Below, one piece after another: positions 62,602 to 64,000 of a stretch of 64,000 nt of DNA. Made by a program: the position numbers and the translations under genes. Origin of the DNA: JACJWR01 sp964474045. Lineage in GTDB: Bacteria > Actinomycetota > Actinomycetes > S36-B12 > UBA10799. The DNA lies in the NCBI GenBank assembly GCA_964474045.1, contig CAYYRC010000011.1:1-64000 (forward strand), in the 5' to 3' direction. The notes beneath the pieces were generated by a model. That model worked only from the letters and a program-made list of their open reading frames with translations, had not been told where the DNA came from and did no database searches. Numbering within the stretch: position 1 is the stretch's first letter; each line of letters opens with the position of its first letter.

Positions 62602-63378
62602 ATGGCTGACTACCAGGCGCTCTTCGCCGCTGCAAACCAAGCTGTCATCGACGCCCTGGGCCCCGCCCCCGACGACGTCGACCGCCCCGTGGCCCTGCGC
62701 GACTCCGACGACCTGGCAGGGCGCATCGACCACACCCTGCTCAAGGCCGACGCCACCCAGGCGGCGATCGAGACGCTGTGTGCCGAGGCGCGCGAGAACG
62801 GTTTCGCCTCGGTCTGCGTCAACACCCGCTGGGTGCCGCTGGCGGCGGAGTCGCTCACCGGCAGCGACGTGATGGTGTGCACTGTCGTCGGCTTCCCGCT
62901 CGGGGCCATGTCGCGGCGCGCCAAGGCCGCCGAGACCGCTATCGCCGTGGAGGAGGGCGCCGACGAGGTCGACATGGTGCTGGATATCGGCGGCCTGCTC
63001 TCCGGGGACCTGGCCAGCGTGTACGAGGACATGGTGGCCGTGGTCGACGCCGCGCGGCCCAAGCCGGTGAAGGTGATCCTGGAGACCTCGATGCTCGACG
63101 ACGAGCAGAAGGCCATCGCCTGCCTGCTGGCCGTGCGCGCCGGGCTGGCCTACGTCAAGACCTCGACCGGCTTCGGCGGCGGCGGGGCGACGGCGGCGGA
63201 CATCGCGCTGATGCGGGCTGCCGTGGGCGACGAGCTGGGGGTCAAGGCCTCCGGCGCCATCCGCACCCGCGAGGACGCCGAGACCATGATCGCCGCCGGT
63301 GCCGACCGCGTGGGCGCCTCGGCCTCCGTCGCGATCGTGGCGGGGACCGCGACCGACGACGGAGGCGGCGGCTACTAG
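62602..63378 (+). CDS. deoC: deoxyribose-phosphate aldolase
   Basis: A 258-residue TIM-barrel aldolase that splits 2-deoxyribose 5-phosphate into acetaldehyde and glyceraldehyde 3-phosphate in nucleoside breakdown. The Schiff-base lysine is in AYVKTSTGFGGG, the partner lysine in GVKASGAIRTR and the aspartate in DEVDMVLDIGG. ATG at 62602. A phosphosugar mutase gene follows 71 bases downstream, as is common in actinobacterial deoxynucleoside operons. Confidence 0.95.
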   Translation: MADYQALFAAANQAVIDALGPAPDDVDRPVALRDSDDLAGRIDHTLLKADATQAAIETLCAEARENGFASVCVNTRWVPLAAESLTGSDVMVCTVVGFPLGAMSRRAKAAETAIAVEEGADEVDMVLDIGGLLSGDLASVYEDMVAVVDAARPKPVKVILETSMLDDEQKAIACLLAVRAGLAYVKTSTGFGGGGATAADIALMRAAVGDELGVKASGAIRTREDAETMIAAGADRVGASASVAIVAGTATDDGGGGY

Positions 63379-63449
63379 CGGCCGCTGGACTCCCGCGGCG
63401 GGAGCTTCTCGGCGCGTCACGACGGCCGGATTTCCCTATGCTCCCGTGC

Positions 63450-64000
63450 ATGGCTGACCACGACGCACTCATCGCAACCGCACAGGCCTGGATCGCCGAC
63501 GACCCAGACCCGCAGACCGTCCAGGAGCTGACGGACCTCGTCGCCGCCGTGCAGTCGGGAGATGCGGCAGCGGCCGAGGAGCTCGCCGACGCGTTCGACG
63601 GCACGCTGCAGTTCGGCACCGCCGGCCTGCGCGGCAAGATCGGCCCCGGCAGCAACCGCATGAACCGGGTGGTGGTGGCACGCGCCGCCGCGGGTCTGGC
63701 CGCCTACCTCAAGGACCACGGCGGAAAGGCCGTGGTCGTCGGGTATGACGCCCGCCGCAACTCTGACGTCTTCGCCCACGACACCGCCCAGATCATGGCC
63801 GGCGCCGGCATCCGGGCCATGGTGTTCGGCGAGGCGCTGCCCACGCCCGTGCTGGCGTTCGCCATCCGCGAGCTCGGCTGCGACGCCGGCGTGATGGTCA
63901 CCGCCTCCCACAACCCGCCCGACGACAACGGCTACAAGGTGTACCTGGGCGACGGCAGCCAGATCGTGCCGCCCGCCGACGCCGAGATCTCGGCCTGCAT
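63450..64000 (+). CDS. phospho-sugar mutase, N-terminal part
   Basis: The first 183 codons are present; the gene continues past the right edge. An acidic helical head is followed by the domain opening TLQFGTAGLRGKIGPGSNRM and the active-site loop VTASHNPPDDNGYK with the phosphoserine. This is the alpha-D-phosphohexomutase fold of phosphoglucomutase, phosphomannomutase and phosphopentomutase relatives (PmmB/ManB type). The neighbour deoC favours a role in ribose 1-/5-phosphate or glucose phosphate exchange. ATG at 63450. Confidence 0.9.
   Translation, partial: MADHDALIATAQAWIADDPDPQTVQELTDLVAAVQSGDAAAAEELADAFDGTLQFGTAGLRGKIGPGSNRMNRVVVARAAAGLAAYLKDHGGKAVVVGYDARRNSDVFAHDTAQIMAGAGIRAMVFGEALPTPVLAFAIRELGCDAGVMVTASHNPPDDNGYKVYLGDGSQIVPPADAEISAC

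Noticed and set aside
1..64000. Prophage, insertion sequence, integrase, CRISPR array or tRNA genes
   Set aside because: No transposase, integrase or capsid frames, no spaced repeats and no cloverleaf-like sequence were recognised; the window is chromosomal core and accessory genes.

Overview
This is a gene-dense, high-GC chromosomal stretch from an actinobacterium. The call rests on family content: SepH, an HrdB/SigA-type sigma factor with a Lys/Ala-rich N-terminus, a type of ferrochelatase with cysteine-ligand positions seen in actinobacteria, paired TrkA proteins beside a KimA-like permease, and many families largely confined to Actinomycetota (DUF3093, DUF3159, DUF3710, DUF4193, DUF4192, DUF5998, DUF7455). 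I see no rRNA, tRNA, CRISPR array, insertion sequence or prophage. The species cannot be named from the sequence.

Region 1 (1-17.3 kb) is a conserved core block. It runs from the 5' end of dxs and acnA through an RNA methyltransferase, a KimA-like permease, ceoB-ceoC, DUF3159, an OB-fold protein, a hydrolase-like protein, DUF3710, dut, DUF3093 and DUF4193, to an inositol-phosphatase-family gene. As I recall, this matches the order of the M. tuberculosis Rv2689c-Rv2701c neighbourhood. Ferrochelatase and the division gene sepH follow.

Region 2 (17.3-40.8 kb) holds a GNAT/acyl-CoA-synthetase fusion, parC, and a convergent parE, with a secreted subtilase, a redoxin, a ferredoxin-NADP reductase-like flavoprotein and a beta-carbonic anhydrase between them. 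Next come a DUF456 protein that seems to need a CTG start, an MmpL exporter coupled to a large LxxG-repeat surface protein, a DUF4333 lipoprotein, a strong hairpin terminator and the principal sigma factor gene.

Region 3 (40.3-50.9 kb) is mainly envelope and transport: EamA and Usp proteins, a patatin/acyltransferase pair, DUF4192, a flippase-like protein, an SGNH hydrolase, upp, a FUSC exporter and a divergent aquaporin.

Region 4 (50.9-64 kb) is more accessory. It has a secreted NlpC/P60 hydrolase with three C-terminal repeats and an unusual hairpin-rich upstream region, DUF4436, an unassigned HELAH zincin, a 366-base repeat-bearing gap with a small orphan gene, a lipoprotein hydrolase with an ABC exporter, and a TIGR04338/DUF2786 pair. 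A HicA-like orphan, an eRF1-like protein, an F420-dependent oxidoreductase, deoC and the 5' part of a phosphosugar mutase gene complete it.

The commonest operon signature is a 1-4 base ATGA, GTGA or TGATG overlap, which suggests wide use of translational coupling. Several convergent neighbours also overlap at their 3' ends by 4-75 bases. The items most worth following up are the two apparent CTG starts, the threefold DTR-type repeat modules on two secreted enzymes, the MmpL/LxxG pair, the aquaporin with altered NPA boxes, and the repeats and hairpins around 52.7-55.2 kb.
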